Assembly: GCA_033296885.1 (NCBI GenBank)
Contig: MU863922.1
Coordinates: 124,001 to 188,000 of the forward strand
Origin: Triangularia verruculosa
Lineage: Eukaryota; Ascomycota; Sordariomycetes; Sordariales; Podosporaceae
DNA: 64,000 bases
Direction of reading: 5' to 3'
Below the pieces are notes generated by a model. That model was not told the origin of the DNA. It did not search any database and worked only from the letters and a program-made list of their open reading frames with translations. A program made the translations under genes and the position numbers. Positions 43,184 to 55,563 of the stretch are shown here, in pieces; position 1 is the first letter of the stretch, and each line of letters opens with the position of its first letter.

Positions 43184-46100
43184 ACATGCGCATGAGCAGA
43201 CCGGTGGGCAGCAGGATCATGGAGGACATGACCTCGGTGGGGAGAATAGTACACCGAGCACCACTGTGGGGACGGTCACCAGTGATGGGGATCACGGTAA
43301 GGGTATGGGGTGGTGACTGCCCGACGAGAGAGGGTTGGAAAAAGGGGTGGTGTGCTTCTACAGATTGAACGCGGCATTCTGCGGCACCTCCGGCAAGGGA
43401 AAAACGCCCCGATGAATTAATGACGACACGACAAGAAAAAAGCGAAAAGTTATTTGTTTACCGTCTTGGACTAATGAAGCGAGGTTTTGGAAAGCCCTTA
43501 TTGTGTGTTTACTATTTCGGGCTTGGATTACTTTGGAATTCTGGGAATGGGGAGGCTTCTTTTGTGTTTTCTTGTGCCTTTTCTGGTATCAATCTTCCCA
43601 TATGAGCAGAAAAGCAAGCTTTTTCATCCTGTTGGGTACAGATTTCCCATGTCATAGCGTTTTTGTACATGTATTTGTCGGCATCTTACAAAGAGATACT
43701 GTCACGCCACGGGCGAGTTTGTGTTGGGCGAGCTGCGTGATCGGCTCGGATCTTCGGGGTACTAGATTAGCTGAACCCCCGGTATCTGGATTTCATGGTT
43801 GTCGTTGTTGGTGGCGTGTTGCATCCGGAGCAAAGCAAGACGAGGTGAGGTTAGGTAGATTGGCGATGGGGCAATAGCTAGGCCAAAGAACGACAAGCAG
43901 CAAGCAGAAGTGGGCAAGCTTGCTGCTTCTGTCGACTTACATGGCTCTTATTATGCACGAAAAATCAGCCTAATGAAATATTTACGTTGACCGTTGGCTG
44001 ACGTGTCTTGTTCTCTTTGGGCCGCTTCCACCCAGCCTCACTAACAACCTGACAGGTAGGAAAGAAGAAAGGCGTCGTGGAAGGTTGTCTCATCCATACC
44101 CGTAAGGATGTGACAGAACTTTCAAAGGATTCTCTAGTGTGCGGGGGCAGTAGAAGCGATGCCACGGCGTTCCACAAAAGCCACTTGATCCTATGCCTTT
44201 TACAGGTCTAGTCAGAGTGACCCCGTGTGATCATGCTTGTTGCATTATCAGTATATGATGCCGGGCTAGCCATTGTGGCTCGGTTGGCTAGCGTGGAAAG
44301 GCAGAGAGAAGTATGTGTGGAACATGTGTCGGAGGTGTCTCCGGGTTTGAAGGATTTTGCTCAAGTGAGGCTTCTACCGTCAAACACTGGGTTGGTTTTG
44401 CTCCAATTATGAATGTTATTATGCATAAGATCCTATCGTGTTTCTAAATACTCGAGAAATTCATTTCCTGAGGATCGCTTATAAGGCGTGGGATCCTTCT
44501 TCTTGTTGAACTCTGAGAGGGCCGAGGCTAATATCCCCGGGCTCCAGGCGATTATCTTATCAAAGATCATCTGGGCAGACGTGCTTTATGCTTAGTCATA
44601 CGATTGTGGGGGCCCGAACTCTGGCCCTTGGCTTGTGCATCTCGCGATCCCAAACAATGGGGCGCATGAATGGCGCCATGGCTTGGCAACGGTTTTTGGC
44701 TGTGCTCTTTGATGGGCACTCGACTTTGGCTCGCTGTGCGAATGAAAGGCTTTGGTGGCGAAGCACGTGGATGCGTGAATGGCTTCTAGCGTTTTCACAC
44801 TTTGTATCTATTTTCACGAAGGATCGTTAGATACAAGCGATTCATGCACCCACGTGCGAGGGCATCGGCGATTAAGGTACACTGTCTCTGAGCTCATTTG
44901 TCGGCAGATCACCGAGTATATTCCCTAAGGTAGGTATATTATATTTTGACGTGGATCTCGCTGTTGATTAACCATGAAAAGTGGTCAAATTTCTGAACTT
45001 CTGGGTCGATAGCTTTCTGGAGTATATTTCTCTTAGCTTCGGTGACGTGCCCGAATCTAAGGCCTCCTGCCTCCCCGCACAAAGTGGTGGGGTTAGAAAT
45101 CAGTTACCTATATGCATCGGCTACCCGACGGGCCGATCATTGGGGCACCTGGCAAATCATTTTGCCGGTTCCTTGTCAACTTCATACTTACACCTCAGAG
45201 CGCCCAAGAGGTTGCTATATGAAAACCTACCTCAATGTAGCCACCTGGTGCCTCCCGTCGCTTTGACGCGCCCTCGCCATTCGAATCAATATGCAAGGTA
45301 AGGACGGGCCAGCAGTTTTCCAACGAATAACGCCATCTTGGAAGCTCAAAGCTTCGAGGCAGGCTCGTTCGTCCGTGAAGAGCATGGCAAGTATAAGTCA
45401 GTGGCGAAGGCGGACTGGCTCAAATGGTATGTATGGTGCTGCTTACATGCTCCCCCGCTACAGGAGTGATACTTCCTTCAGCGCAAAAAGTACCAGTAAG
45501 TACCTGCTATTGTGGCTCTGTCAGTATATATCTCGTATCTCCTCAACTCACTTCCACTTCTGAATTAAACAAACTTGATGAGTTGACGGACCCAGGCCCG
45601 TCTTGAGCGCTCTCAGAGCTATCACATCATGGCAGTGATTAGCGAAGCACCTTTACTTGTTAAGTCCATCATGTGTTTCATTATCAAGATATTATATGAA
45701 GCAAGTCTAGCAGAGCAACCCAACGGATCCTTGACCGGACCACCACGCTGGCTACCCCAGCCGCTAGCCCGCAAAGCTTTGACTATATGGTAAATGCATT
45801 TGGCTGTCTTATAAGCTTTCTGGAGCTACCAGCCATCTTGAAGTGAGTTTGACTCTCTTTCGAGGCCTTTGACTATCCTCCTGTGATCATTCTTCACACT
45901 CCACGGGCAATTCTTTAAGAACCTTGGCTATGCTTTAAGGCCTATCCGCTACCTTTCAAGTCAATTGATTGTATCTTCTTGCCAGGTACTGTAAGGCTTA
46001 TCTTATGGGACTTGGCTAGAGAATAATATGTCTACCTAGGTAACTTTTGGATGTGTTTGACAAAGCTCTGGGAAAGTCGTCTTCTTCTTTAATACGAGGA

Positions 46101-46384
46101 TCCAAGACGACCTATTCGCCGTTACTTCATGTCTCAGCATCCCACTAGAACACTGATTGGCAGCTGAGGACTGTGGTTTCATTCGTGTCACTTCGTACTC
46201 GTTTTCTTGTGTGCACTGAAAGGTTGCACGGTTGGTCTCGGCCTCGGATCCGCGCCTTCCTGCTTTTTGCTCAGTCAGCTTTGCTCCATGCCTTCTGACA
46301 TCTTTTCAGCTGAAATGAAATCTTCCATGTTTCTCATATCAACCTTCTCCGATAACAGAGATATTCACTGACGCCACTGTTGCA
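43184..46384. other. Large intergenic region (3.2 kb), no gene recognised
   Basis: Both strands hold only short frames without domains. No tRNA, 5S or snRNA pattern was recognised by eye. Confidence 0.45.
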
Positions 46385-47499
46385 ATGTATCTTATTCTTG
46401 TAGCAATTATCCCTCTCTTCTCGATATCGGCCGCCGACGTCCCTATCTCGGTTGAGTCCTTTCCGCCGTTCCTCGAACAACGCGACTGCGTCAAGCTTTG
46501 CCTCTGGCACACGAGCGCCTCCGACGATTTAGTGGTGGCAATTGGGTGCAGCAAGCCATGGGTTAACGAATGCCTATGCCAAAGAGAGCTGGCCAGCAAG
46601 GCTTCTTCGTTTGTGTCGAAATGCGTGGCCAGCCGATGCGGGAGTCCAAAAGAGGCTGATGGGTCGGGCGGGGCGATTACCCGTGCTTTGGGAGTCTACA
46701 ATGATTACTGTGCGACGAACGGCATGTCAATACCGACGGTGGCCTCGATCAAAAGTTTCAATGGGTATCTCGCACTGCCAGAGTGCGCTCGATTGTGTCT
46801 ATGGCACGCCGGCCAGGTCGAAGACGATCTGATGCCGAACATGGGATGTGGAGAGCCATGGGATAATGGTTGCATGTGCGATAGACAAAACAATGAGTCC
46901 AGAGTGTCAAGGGGAAAAGACTTTGTGACTGGCTGTGTGGCCAGTCGGTGCGGGACTCGACAAGCACAAGACGGACTTGTAACCGAGGCCCTTGGGGTTT
47001 GGGGCAGCTACTGTGGGAGTGCCGGATCATCGTTGGCAGCGATTACCGAGGGGGCCACCACTGTCGCTAGCTTTACAACAACTGGCTTTACTATAGGACC
47101 ATCACACACTGATACGCAAGATGGAGGACATGAGCCAGGTCAGCATTCTTGCTTCCTACCTTATCCCAAAGATACCAAGGATTATGTCCTCTAGCTAACC
47201 CGCCTCTAGAACCAGCACAGATATCGGGTGGGGCCATTGCTGGAATTGCCGTAGGCGGCGTTGCAGTAATTACTGCTGTAGTGGTTGCTTCGGTGTTGAT
47301 CATGTATCGAAGACGAAAGAACAAGACAGGCACACCTCCTAGTGACAAAACGTGTCAACCTGCTGCAGCAGAACAAATCCACGAGAAGCCGACGGAGCAA
47401 GAGGTCGCAGAAGCAGACCAGAACGACGGTGTCGCTCCGAGACACGAATTAGCGGATCCAAGCCCGCCTCACGCGCACACCACGGAGTTGTCAGCTTGA
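46385..47499 (+). CDS. Type I membrane protein with two CFEM-like eight-cysteine modules
   Basis: Exons 46385-47138 and 47210-47499 (71-nt intron, GTCAGC...TAG, with CTAAC just before the acceptor) encode 347 residues. A signal peptide (MYLILVAIIPLFSISAA) is followed by two homologous modules, each with eight cysteines: DCVKLCLWH...GC...ECLC...KCVASRCG...YC and ECARLCLWH...GC...GCMC...GCVASRCG...YC. The P/x-C-x3-C, C-x-C and paired late cysteines resemble the CFEM fold, which in fungi serves in haem uptake, adhesion or signalling; CFEM-like is an inference from the spacing. A short Thr/Ser linker leads to one helix (AIAGIAVGGVAVITAVVVASVLIM) and a YRRRKNK stop-transfer, then a polar acidic tail of about 65 residues. 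The single helix distinguishes it from Pth11-type receptors. Exon phase and splice sites fit well. Confidence 0.85.
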
Positions 47500-47980
47500 C
47501 TTTCCGACACTTCAGGTAGTGTCTTGAATCACAACATTGCGCATGGCGGTGGATGCCCTGACATAATATGATTTGCCTTAGGGTCGGGGTCGTTGAACAT
47601 TAGCTATGTTATTTCGGGTTTATGACGGAGTAAGATTTAGGTATCTCCAGTCTCTTCAAGTTTCCAACTGCGGGTAATATCCCCCGTCCCTTCCACTGTC
47701 GCAACCTATTCCGCTTGCCAAAGATTAAACCGTCTACCGCTCCAATCGGATCTACTTCCTATATATGATGTTGGAGCAACGAGGGGTAGCAGCGGTGTAA
47801 TATCAACCGCTACTTCGTGAATGGGTGGCTACCTTTCAATCTTGAAAGCTTGTCGCTATCTTTATCATATGTACAGACCCGGCTGTGGACCTGTTTTCTG
47901 TAGGTTCCTCTCCATTTATAAGTATCTGTCTTTGTGTCTACCTATTCTGCAGACGGAGGTACTTGACGCATTTGCTTTCG
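47500..47980. other. Intergenic region, no gene recognised
   Basis: This is the upstream region of the GH3 gene. A TATATATG near 47760 could be a TATA element; otherwise nothing is recognised. Confidence 0.4.
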
Positions 47981-50493
47981 ATGAATATCAACATGAGACT
48001 CTGTGGACATTTCTTAGTCATTTTACTTGCCTTCAACCCTGCCGCGGGCTCTGAAGCTCCCGATTGCATCAATGGGTCACTGGCAGATAATGTGATATGC
48101 GACACAGCCGCCTCACCTCCTGTGCGAGCAGCCGCTCTCGTTCAGGCTCTAAATATCACAGAGAAGCTTACAAACCTTGTTGAGTATGCCCGTCAACTCC
48201 TCAAGGGGAATTCAACTAAAAATTATTGATACCTACCTAGTATGAGTCTTGGTGCAGAACGCCTTGGCCTTCCGCCCTACGCTTGGTGGAACGAGGCCCT
48301 TCACGGTGTTGCGGCCTCGCCTGGAGTGTCTTTCAATGCGACAGGGGGACAGTTCTCCCATGCCACTTCATTTCCGAATACCATCACTCTCGCGGCTGCT
48401 TTTGACAATGACTTGGTGTATGAGGTGGCGGATGTGATCAGTACTGAAGCGCGGGCTTTCAGCAATGCCGGGCTTGCGGGACTGGATTACTGGACGCCCA
48501 ATATCAACCCCTACAAAGATCCCAGATGGGGTCGGGGGCATGAAGTCCGTTATCTTTCTTTTAGTTGCTCCCTTCAAAGTCGCTTTCGGCTCAGGCTCCT
48601 TGTTGCTAATACGCTTACAGACACCCGGCGAAGACCCTGTCCACATCAAAGGCTACGTCAAAGCGCTACTCGAGGGCTTGGAGGGCAAAAATGAAATAAG
48701 AAAGGTGATCGCAACCTGCAAACACTTTGCGGCCTACGACCTTGAGAGATGGCAGGGGGTGGTCAGGTACAGGTTCAACGCTGTTGTCACCTCGCAAGAC
48801 CTTTCCGAGTATTATCTCCCTCCTTTTCAGCAATGTGCCCGAGATAGTAAGGTCGGATCATTCATGTGCTCGTATAATGCGCTCAACGGAACGCCAGCAT
48901 GCGCGAGCACGTATCTGATGGACGATATTCTTCGTAAGCACTGGAACTGGACTGAGCATAACAACTACATCACCAGCGACTGCAATGCCGTCCAGGTATG
49001 TTTTCGATGAACATCGGTCGGAAGTATCCCCTGGCTGACTTGGATAGGACTTCCTCCCCAACTTCCACAACTACAGCCAGACTCCCGCCGAAGCTGCCGC
49101 CGATGCCTACAACGCCGGGACTGACACCGTCTGTGAAGTCCCCGGTTACCCTCCGCTTACAGACGTCGTGGGAGCGTACAATCAATCTCTCCTGTCTGAA
49201 GATACCATTGATCGAGCACTGCTGCGACTATACGAAGGTCTCATTCGAGCCGGATACTTTGACTCCACCTCACCTCACCCATACACCAAAATCTCCTGGT
49301 CACAAGTCAACACGCCCAAAGCCCAAGCCCTGGCTCTTCAGTCCGCCACCGATGGAATGGTGCTCCTGAAAAACGACGGCATCTTACCCCTGGATCTCAC
49401 CAACAAAACAATCGCCCTTATCGGCCACTGGGCCAATGCCACCCGCCCAATGCTAGGAGGATACAGCGGTATTCCGCCGTACTACGCGAACCCAGTCTAT
49501 GCCGCTACCCAGCTCAACCTGACTTTCCACCACGCCTCCGGCCCAGTCAACCAGTCTTTCCCATCACCCAACGACACTTGGACTACCCCGGCCTTGGACG
49601 CAGCCTCAAAAGCAGATGTAATCCTCTACCTTGGCGGCACCGACCTCTCCATCGCAGCCGAAGACAGAGACAGAGACTCCATCGCCTGGCCCTCCGCTCA
49701 ACTCTCCCTTTTAACCTCCCTTGCCCAGCTGGGGAAACCCCTCGTTGTGGCAAGACTAGGTGATCAAGTCGACGACACCCCTTTGCTGTCGAACCCTAAT
49801 ATATCTGCAAAATTATGGGCTGGGTACCCCGGGCAATCGGGCGGGACAGCGCTGTTTGACATCATCACCGGCAAGAAGTCCCCTGCTGGGAGACTGCCGG
49901 TTACTGTATACCCGGCAAACTACGTGAATGAGATCCCGCTGACGGAGATGGGATTGAGACCGAGCGATAAACACCCCGGGAGAACATACCGGTGGTACAA
50001 CGCCTCCGTTTTACCCTTTGGCTACGGCTTGCATTACACCACTTTTACCGCTAAATTCGGGGTCTTTGAAAATCTCGTCATTGACATAAGAAAGTTGATT
50101 GCTGGGTGTGATCGTGCAGTGTATCAACATGCTGATCTCTGTCCCTTTCCGCAGGTATCAGTTTGGGCGTCGAATACCGGGGAGAGGGACTCGGATTATG
50201 TCGCGTTAGTGTTTGTCAAGGGGGAGTACGGGCCGAAGCCGTATCCGTTGAAGACGTTGGTCGGGTATAAACGGATTAGAGACATCGAGCCGGGGTTCAC
50301 TGGGGCGGCGCCGGTGGGGGTGGTGTTGGGGGATTTGGCGAGGGTGGATTTGGCTGGGAACAGGGTGTTGTATCCAGGCACGTATACCTTTGTTCTGGAT
50401 GTTGGGGAGGAGGGGAAGGATGAGGTTGCTATTGAGCTTGTGGGGGAGGAGGTTGTCTTGGAGGAGTTCCCTCAGCCGCCGGGGGTTGGTTGA
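47981..50493 (+). CDS. Secreted GH3 beta-xylosidase-type glycoside hydrolase
   Basis: Exons 47981-48183, 48241-48544, 48621-48995 and 49048-50493 (introns of 57, 76, 52 nt) give 775 residues, the usual length of fungal GH3 beta-xylosidases, which release xylose from xylo-oligosaccharides. The second Met (47993, better context AACATGAG) may be the real start; it opens a signal peptide, MRLCGHFLVILLAFNPAAG. Landmarks are RLGLPPYAWWNEALHG, STEARAFSNAGLAGLDYW, NPYKDPRWGRG-E-TPGEDP (formed across intron 2), ATCKHFAAYDLE and MCSYNALNGTP. The nucleophile Asp lies in ITSDCNAV, just before intron 3. The second domain has DGMVLLKNDGILPL, the EDRDRDSIAWP segment and GQVDDTPLL-like DQVDDTPLLSN. A fibronectin-III-like C-terminal domain ends the protein (SDYVALVFVKGEYGPKPYPL). 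It likely serves in hemicellulose breakdown; no other xylan genes are adjacent. Confidence 0.94.
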
Positions 50494-50713
50494 TACGATA
50501 GCAGTTCGATTTGCAAGTTCCGGTTTGGGAAAACATCAAGTCCGCTAAATCGAAGCAGGCATACTCGCTATGTACTTATTTCGTTGGATGAATCCAGTTA
50601 TATGCCTCTCGCAACTATTTCCCAGGACCAGCCCGTCATCAAACTTTTGATGCCTGTAATAGCCTACCTCAGCTCACGATCCTGCATCGAAATCCAGACG
50701 TATTCTTGTATCC

Positions 50714-51526
50714 TTATCGAGTTCTTCCAGAGTCCAACTGTAACGCCCGTTGCGGCCTTGTCACGTTGCTGGCTGTCTTGTTCTGGAGATCAACTCGGCT
50801 ATGCAATCTAGTTAGCAAAGAGCAGTGAAAGCGCAGAGGTACCCTTTCTTCATTAAAAACAATCAACCATGTAGGTGTTTGCTTACCACAGCGGACATGT
50901 AACTGCAAACTGTAACAGCCATGGATCAACGCAGGGTGGATGAAATATATGACCACATGGCAGTTTCCGAACATCTCCTCCCTCCACAAAATCTTCTGTG
51001 CAAATAGCACAGCTGTGTCCTCTTGACAGCTTTTTCTTTTCGGGTTTCAGGAGGCCGCTTTCCCTACAGATGAACTCATTAGTATTGTCATCTCTTTGAC
51101 ATGTTCGCAGGATTGGTTGGAGCCTAGAAACAAAAGAGAAGACAAGAGATGTGCCACCTACAAAGAGCCAACATTGTCATCAGTTGGTGGTGTTAATGGC
51201 CCATCTCTCTTCTGAGTCCAGCTCCAGACTCGTAAGCTGCTTCTCGCCCATATGGACGCAGACTTTGCTTGTACTGGTCTCTGAAGCTCATTGATGAGAG
51301 CCTCATTGTACTGGACGATCGGCATTGACTGCAGCGTTTCTTCCTCAACCCCGGATCGGCTTCCTCGTATCCGGTCGGTGATAGTCTCGCGGATGACTTC
51401 GAGCGTGGACGATCGCTGGGCGACGAAGACGCAGCCGAGAATAAGAATAGCGATCATGATTGCAAGGATGACAGAGGTGGCAGGAGGGTCCACGTGAGGG
51501 CCTTTGTCGGGATCGACAGGAGCCAT
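50714..51526 (-). CDS. Membrane-anchored RING-H2 finger protein (E3 ubiquitin ligase-like)
   Basis: Proposed exons on the minus strand: 51162-51526, 50887-51063 and 50714-50798. Intron 1 is 98 nt (GTAGGT...TAG) with a good ACTAAT branch site; intron 2 is 88 nt (GTAAGC...TAG). The 208-residue product has one helix near the N-terminus (SVILAIMIAILILGCVFVA) and a C-terminal RING-H2: CAICTEDFVEG, KLPCGHIFHPPCVDPWLL, TCPL-C, where the last Cys codon is split by intron 2. The order C-x2-C, C-x-H-x2-H, C-x2-C fits an E3 ligase that recruits an E2 enzyme at a membrane. Fungal relatives usually have an N-terminal lumenal region before the helix; here only about 17 residues precede it, so an upstream exon may be missing. 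The 3' tail after the RING is short and basic. Segments between the helix and the RING (SMPIVQYNEALINELQRP, LLKPEKKKLSRGHSC) match the family. Confidence 0.82.
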
Positions 51527-53119
51527 ACTTGGACTTGATGTGTGTATTCTCGAAAAGTAGACAAAAAGAATCACCACAACCAGGGCAGTTGGCGGGTTTA
51601 GCAGGTGCTGTCACACAAGGCAGTTGGCGTCAAATGCCCAAGATTGGAGTTGAGCGTGGAAAAGCTGCTGGAAAGAGGAGATGCGGATGTGCAAAGAAAC
51701 TTTGGGACTGAGAACATTTGTTGAGGGACAGGCGTGACGACGTCCTCTGTCCATTTTGTCGGGTCATATGGTGCTGGGGCAATTTGCACCACATCGACGG
51801 ACTCACAGCTGCCTCGTGGACGCTGAGAATGCAGTGTTACACAGGCTCCATCGGAAATCAGGACTTCCTGAACCGGCACTTCGAGCATGTTGTGTTTGTC
51901 GATAGAAGAGAAAGGATTGGTGGGGCGCTCGATACTCGGCATGTACCCCGAGGAGATGGGCTGCCAGGAGGGATGAGGTGATATTGAGGGTGAGCTGTGA
52001 ACATGGAGGGGCGGGAACGGGCACCAATTGCCCCTGACTGATTTAGCTAAATTTGACGTAACGAATAACACGGTGAGGCATATGCCCAACCCGCGTTCCT
52101 TGAGATGATGAGACAAAAATAAGATCGTAAGATGGCTATGCCCTATGAGTTGAGTTGTCGAGTGGATGGAGGAGCACCTTGTAAGTGGCGTGCAGCTGTG
52201 GTGGTGCTTGGCAGGCCAGTAGCGGGCCAATGATGCGGCGCAAAAGTGAAAGAAATAAGAGAAAAGGGAAGGCATCCAGATTGGGGAAACCAGGCGCCAG
52301 GATCGCGTCGAAGGGAGGAGATCATGTGTAGCGCGACGGCTCACTGATGAATAACATATGGTATCTCTAGCTGTACTACCATGCTAATGTATAAAAATGG
52401 GGAGTAGGTAGGTCTCCAGCGGATTTTGGTGAAGCAAATTTGTTGCTCAGCCAGATGGGTAACCTGTGTTATGGAAGTCATGGGAGCACACGAAGGATAT
52501 TGTCTCAGGTTATTGACTGGCAAGAACAGGTCAAGGTGATACTGAGATATATGCCAGATGTGCTCTGATGAACTGTAACGACACAGCAGTTCATGGTCTT
52601 TGGGTTTTAACGTAGAGCGTGGAGTTGGGAACGGTGGTGAGATCCCATAAGCCAGAGGAAAAGAGAAAGAGAACAAACAAAAAGCTAGTTGATCCGCCAT
52701 AGAAAGTGCTTTATCGGGGCTCGTATCGAAGCCTTCATGTCCAGAAGCCAATGGTTGACAGATGCTGTCACGGAGATGATGTTGTTAGCGCATAGCGGGG
52801 TCTGTTCTAGAACCCCGCCTTCAACATCCATGAAAATCGGCGGGGCAGAGCTTAACCATTGCTCTGGCCAATCAGAATCTCGGATTCCCATCGAAAGACA
52901 TCGAAAGTCCAGAGCTTTCCATGAGCCTTGCGCCAGGTCTCCAGACAGACTCCAGCACTTTGGCGCTGAAAACCTTCTTCTGCAGCCTACCTTGCCTATT
53001 TGTTGACTGTTTTCCTCCCACCTTCGACAACCGACACAACTTTTGCACCCAAGCACCCAAAGAGATACCCTTACTTGTTTTTCTTCACTAGCGATACCCC
53101 ACCACTGTAACTCAACACC
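51527..53119. other. Intergenic region between divergent genes
   Basis: The shared upstream region of the RING-H2 and STI1 genes. A 248-codon minus-strand frame (51598-52344) has no recognisable domain and cannot be joined convincingly to the RING gene. An AGAA/TTC-type heat-shock element, often found before STI1, was not identified with confidence. Confidence 0.4.
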
Positions 53120-55076
53120 ATGTCGACAGCCGACGAGCTCAAGGCTCTGGGCAACAAGGCCATTGCCGCAAAAAACTTCGACGAGGCCATGTAAGGCTCC
53201 AAAAGATCCGCATTGGCAAGGGATATCTCGGGTGGAAGGACCATGAGCTGTTGCTGACCAGCCGAGTGTACAGTGACAAGTTCACACAGGCTATTGCTAT
53301 CGACCCACAGAACCACATTCTCTACAGTAACCGCTCCGCCGCGTATGCCTCCAAGAAGGACTGGGACCATGCCCTCGAGGATGCCCAGAAGACTACAGAG
53401 CTGAAGCCAGACTGGCCAAAGGGATGGGGCCGTAAGGGCACAGCGCTCTATGGCAAGGGTGACCTACTCGGCGCCCACGATGCCTATGAGGAGGGCCTCA
53501 AGATCGATCCCAACAATGCCGGCATGAAGAATGACTTCGCGTCGGTCAAGCGTGCCATGGAGGCGGAAGCGGGAGCTGGTGAGTACATCAAGTTGTAACT
53601 CGGTCTGCAAACAAGGGCTAACGAATTCTCAGGTGATCCGTTTGGTGGTGACCCGACTGGCGGCATTGGGCAGATGTTCAGCGATCCGAACCTGATTCAA
53701 AAGCTGGCTAGCAATCCCAAGACCAGTGCTTTACTCGCGGATCCAGGATTCATGGCCAAGCTTCAGGCTATCAAGCAAAACCCCAACAACACACAGGAAC
53801 TCTTCAGCGATCCCAGATTCATCCAAGTGCTTGGCGTGTTGATGGGTGTAGATATGACCATGGCTGACCCTGGTTCTGTACCTGGCGCCACTGATTCCGC
53901 TAAGGAAGTCGAAGAGGATGTACCGATGCCTGATGTAAAGCCTACGCAGCCACAAAAGGCTCCCGAGCCCGAACCGGAGCCGGAGGCCGAAGACGAGGAA
54001 GCACTCGAGAAGAAGAAGGCGAAAGAGGCTGCCGATAAGGAGAAGCAACTTGGTACCGAGAATTACAAGAAACGCAACTTTGATGAGGCTATCAAGCACT
54101 ACCAGGCTGCGTGGGACCTCCATAAGGATATCACCTACCTCAACAACCTTGGCGCGGCTTATTTTGAGAAGGGCGACTACCAGGCCTGCATTGAGACCTG
54201 CACCAAGGCTGCTGAGGAAGGTCGCGCTCTCTACGCCGACTTCAAGCTGATCGCCAAGTCATATGCCCGTGTTGGTTCCGCTTATGAGAAGCTCGGTGAT
54301 CTCGCACAGGCTATTGATTATTACAACATGTCTCTCCGTGAGCACCGAACACCGGAGGTCGTGTCAAAGGTCCGCAACGCCGAACGCAACAAGATTGAGG
54401 TCGCGCGCAAGGCCTATATCGACCCAGAGAAGGCCGAGGAGGCTCGCGTGGAGGGTAATACCAAGTTCAAGGAGTCGGATTGGCCTGGTGCGGTTGCTGC
54501 CTACTCGGAGATGATCAAGCGTGCTCCCGAGGACCCCCGCGGTTACAGCAACCGCGCCGCTGCGTTTATCAAGCTGCTCGAATTCCCTAGCGCTCTTGAC
54601 GACTGCGACGCAGCCATCAAGAAGGATCCCAAGTTCATTCGCGCCTACATTCGCAAAGCCCAGGCCTACTACGGCATGCGCGAGTACAGCAAGTGCGTTG
54701 ACGCATGCACTGAGGCCCAGACTGTGGATAATGAGCACCACAAGGGTGCCAATGCCAAGGAAATTGAGCAGCAACAACAGAAGGCTTTCACTGCCATGTA
54801 CTCGGCCCGCGAGAACGAGACGGAGGAGCAGACCAAGGAGCGGTTGGCTCGTGACCCAGAGGTAAGTTGCTTTGTTGTAGTGCTGATGCGGTCTTGGCAC
54901 AACTTGACTAACATTCTGGATAGATTATGGGCATCATGGCGGACCCAGTTATGCAGGCCATCCTCCAGCAGGCGCAGTCGGATCCCGCTGCTCTGAATGA
55001 GCACATGAGGAACCCCACGGTTCGCACCAAGATCCAGAAGCTGATTGCTGCTGGTGTCATTCGTGTTGGTCGGTAA
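53120..55076 (+). CDS. STI1: Hsp90/Hsp70 co-chaperone Sti1 (Hop)
   Basis: Exons 53120-53190, 53274-53578, 53633-54861 and 54924-55076 (introns of 83, 54 and 62 nt) give 585 residues, as in yeast Sti1 (589). The protein bridges Hsp70 and Hsp90 and passes clients between them in the cytosol. TPR1 covers about residues 4-115 (ELKALGNKAIAAKNFDEAI, YSNRSAAYASKKDW), DP1 about 135-190 (SDPNLIQKLASNPKT), then a Pro/Glu linker and an acidic-Lys stretch. TPR2A starts at about 262 (LGTENYKKRNFDEAIKHYQ) and TPR2B at about 390 (EEARVEGNTKFKESDWPGA, YSNRAAAFIKL). DP2 closes the protein (IMADPVMQAILQQAQSDPAA). The first intron splits the codon for Ile in NFDEAI. Start context CACCATGTC is good. There is no unusual feature; the order of domains is complete. 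Confidence 0.97.
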
Positions 55077-55563
55077 AATGGGCTGGATTAGCATAGTGGG
55101 GAGTAGGTTTTTTTATTCCTGGATTCCAGATTTCTGGGGTTTCAAGGAGATATCTAGTGGTTAATGAGCTAAATGAGAAATGATTTGGTACCGTGCCCTA
55201 ATTGGGCATAGCATTCTAAAATAGCAATGAGACAATTGTCAAAAAGTCATGACCTCGTGGGTGACTTTTGCTGTGTGACTGTTTCAGGTGGTGACGTTGA
55301 TCAACGGAGATTTTCCTTCTGGAAATGTTTAAGGAACTGGTGATCGTCGCACATCTGGTGAGCGACCGTTTGCTAGAAACGGGGCTTGGTTTCCGTGCCA
55401 CAGTCACAGATGTGCCGGTTCGTGAGTTCTGAGCACTAGCTATGGTTGATTTTGAGCCATGGCAGATCCAGATGACTGGATATTTACGAAGCAACATCAG
55501 AAGGACAGTTGACCACTAGACCGCCAACCACAACTCCTGATATATCCTCCACATGGGTATCCG
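55077..55563. other. Intergenic region between convergent genes
   Basis: The 3' flanks of STI1 and the nicotinamidase gene. No further gene is recognised. Confidence 0.5.

Noticed and set aside
51598..52344. 248-codon minus-strand frame upstream of the RING-H2 gene
   Set aside because: It might be a lumenal N-terminal part of the RING protein, but no splice pair joins the two convincingly and the composition looks random.
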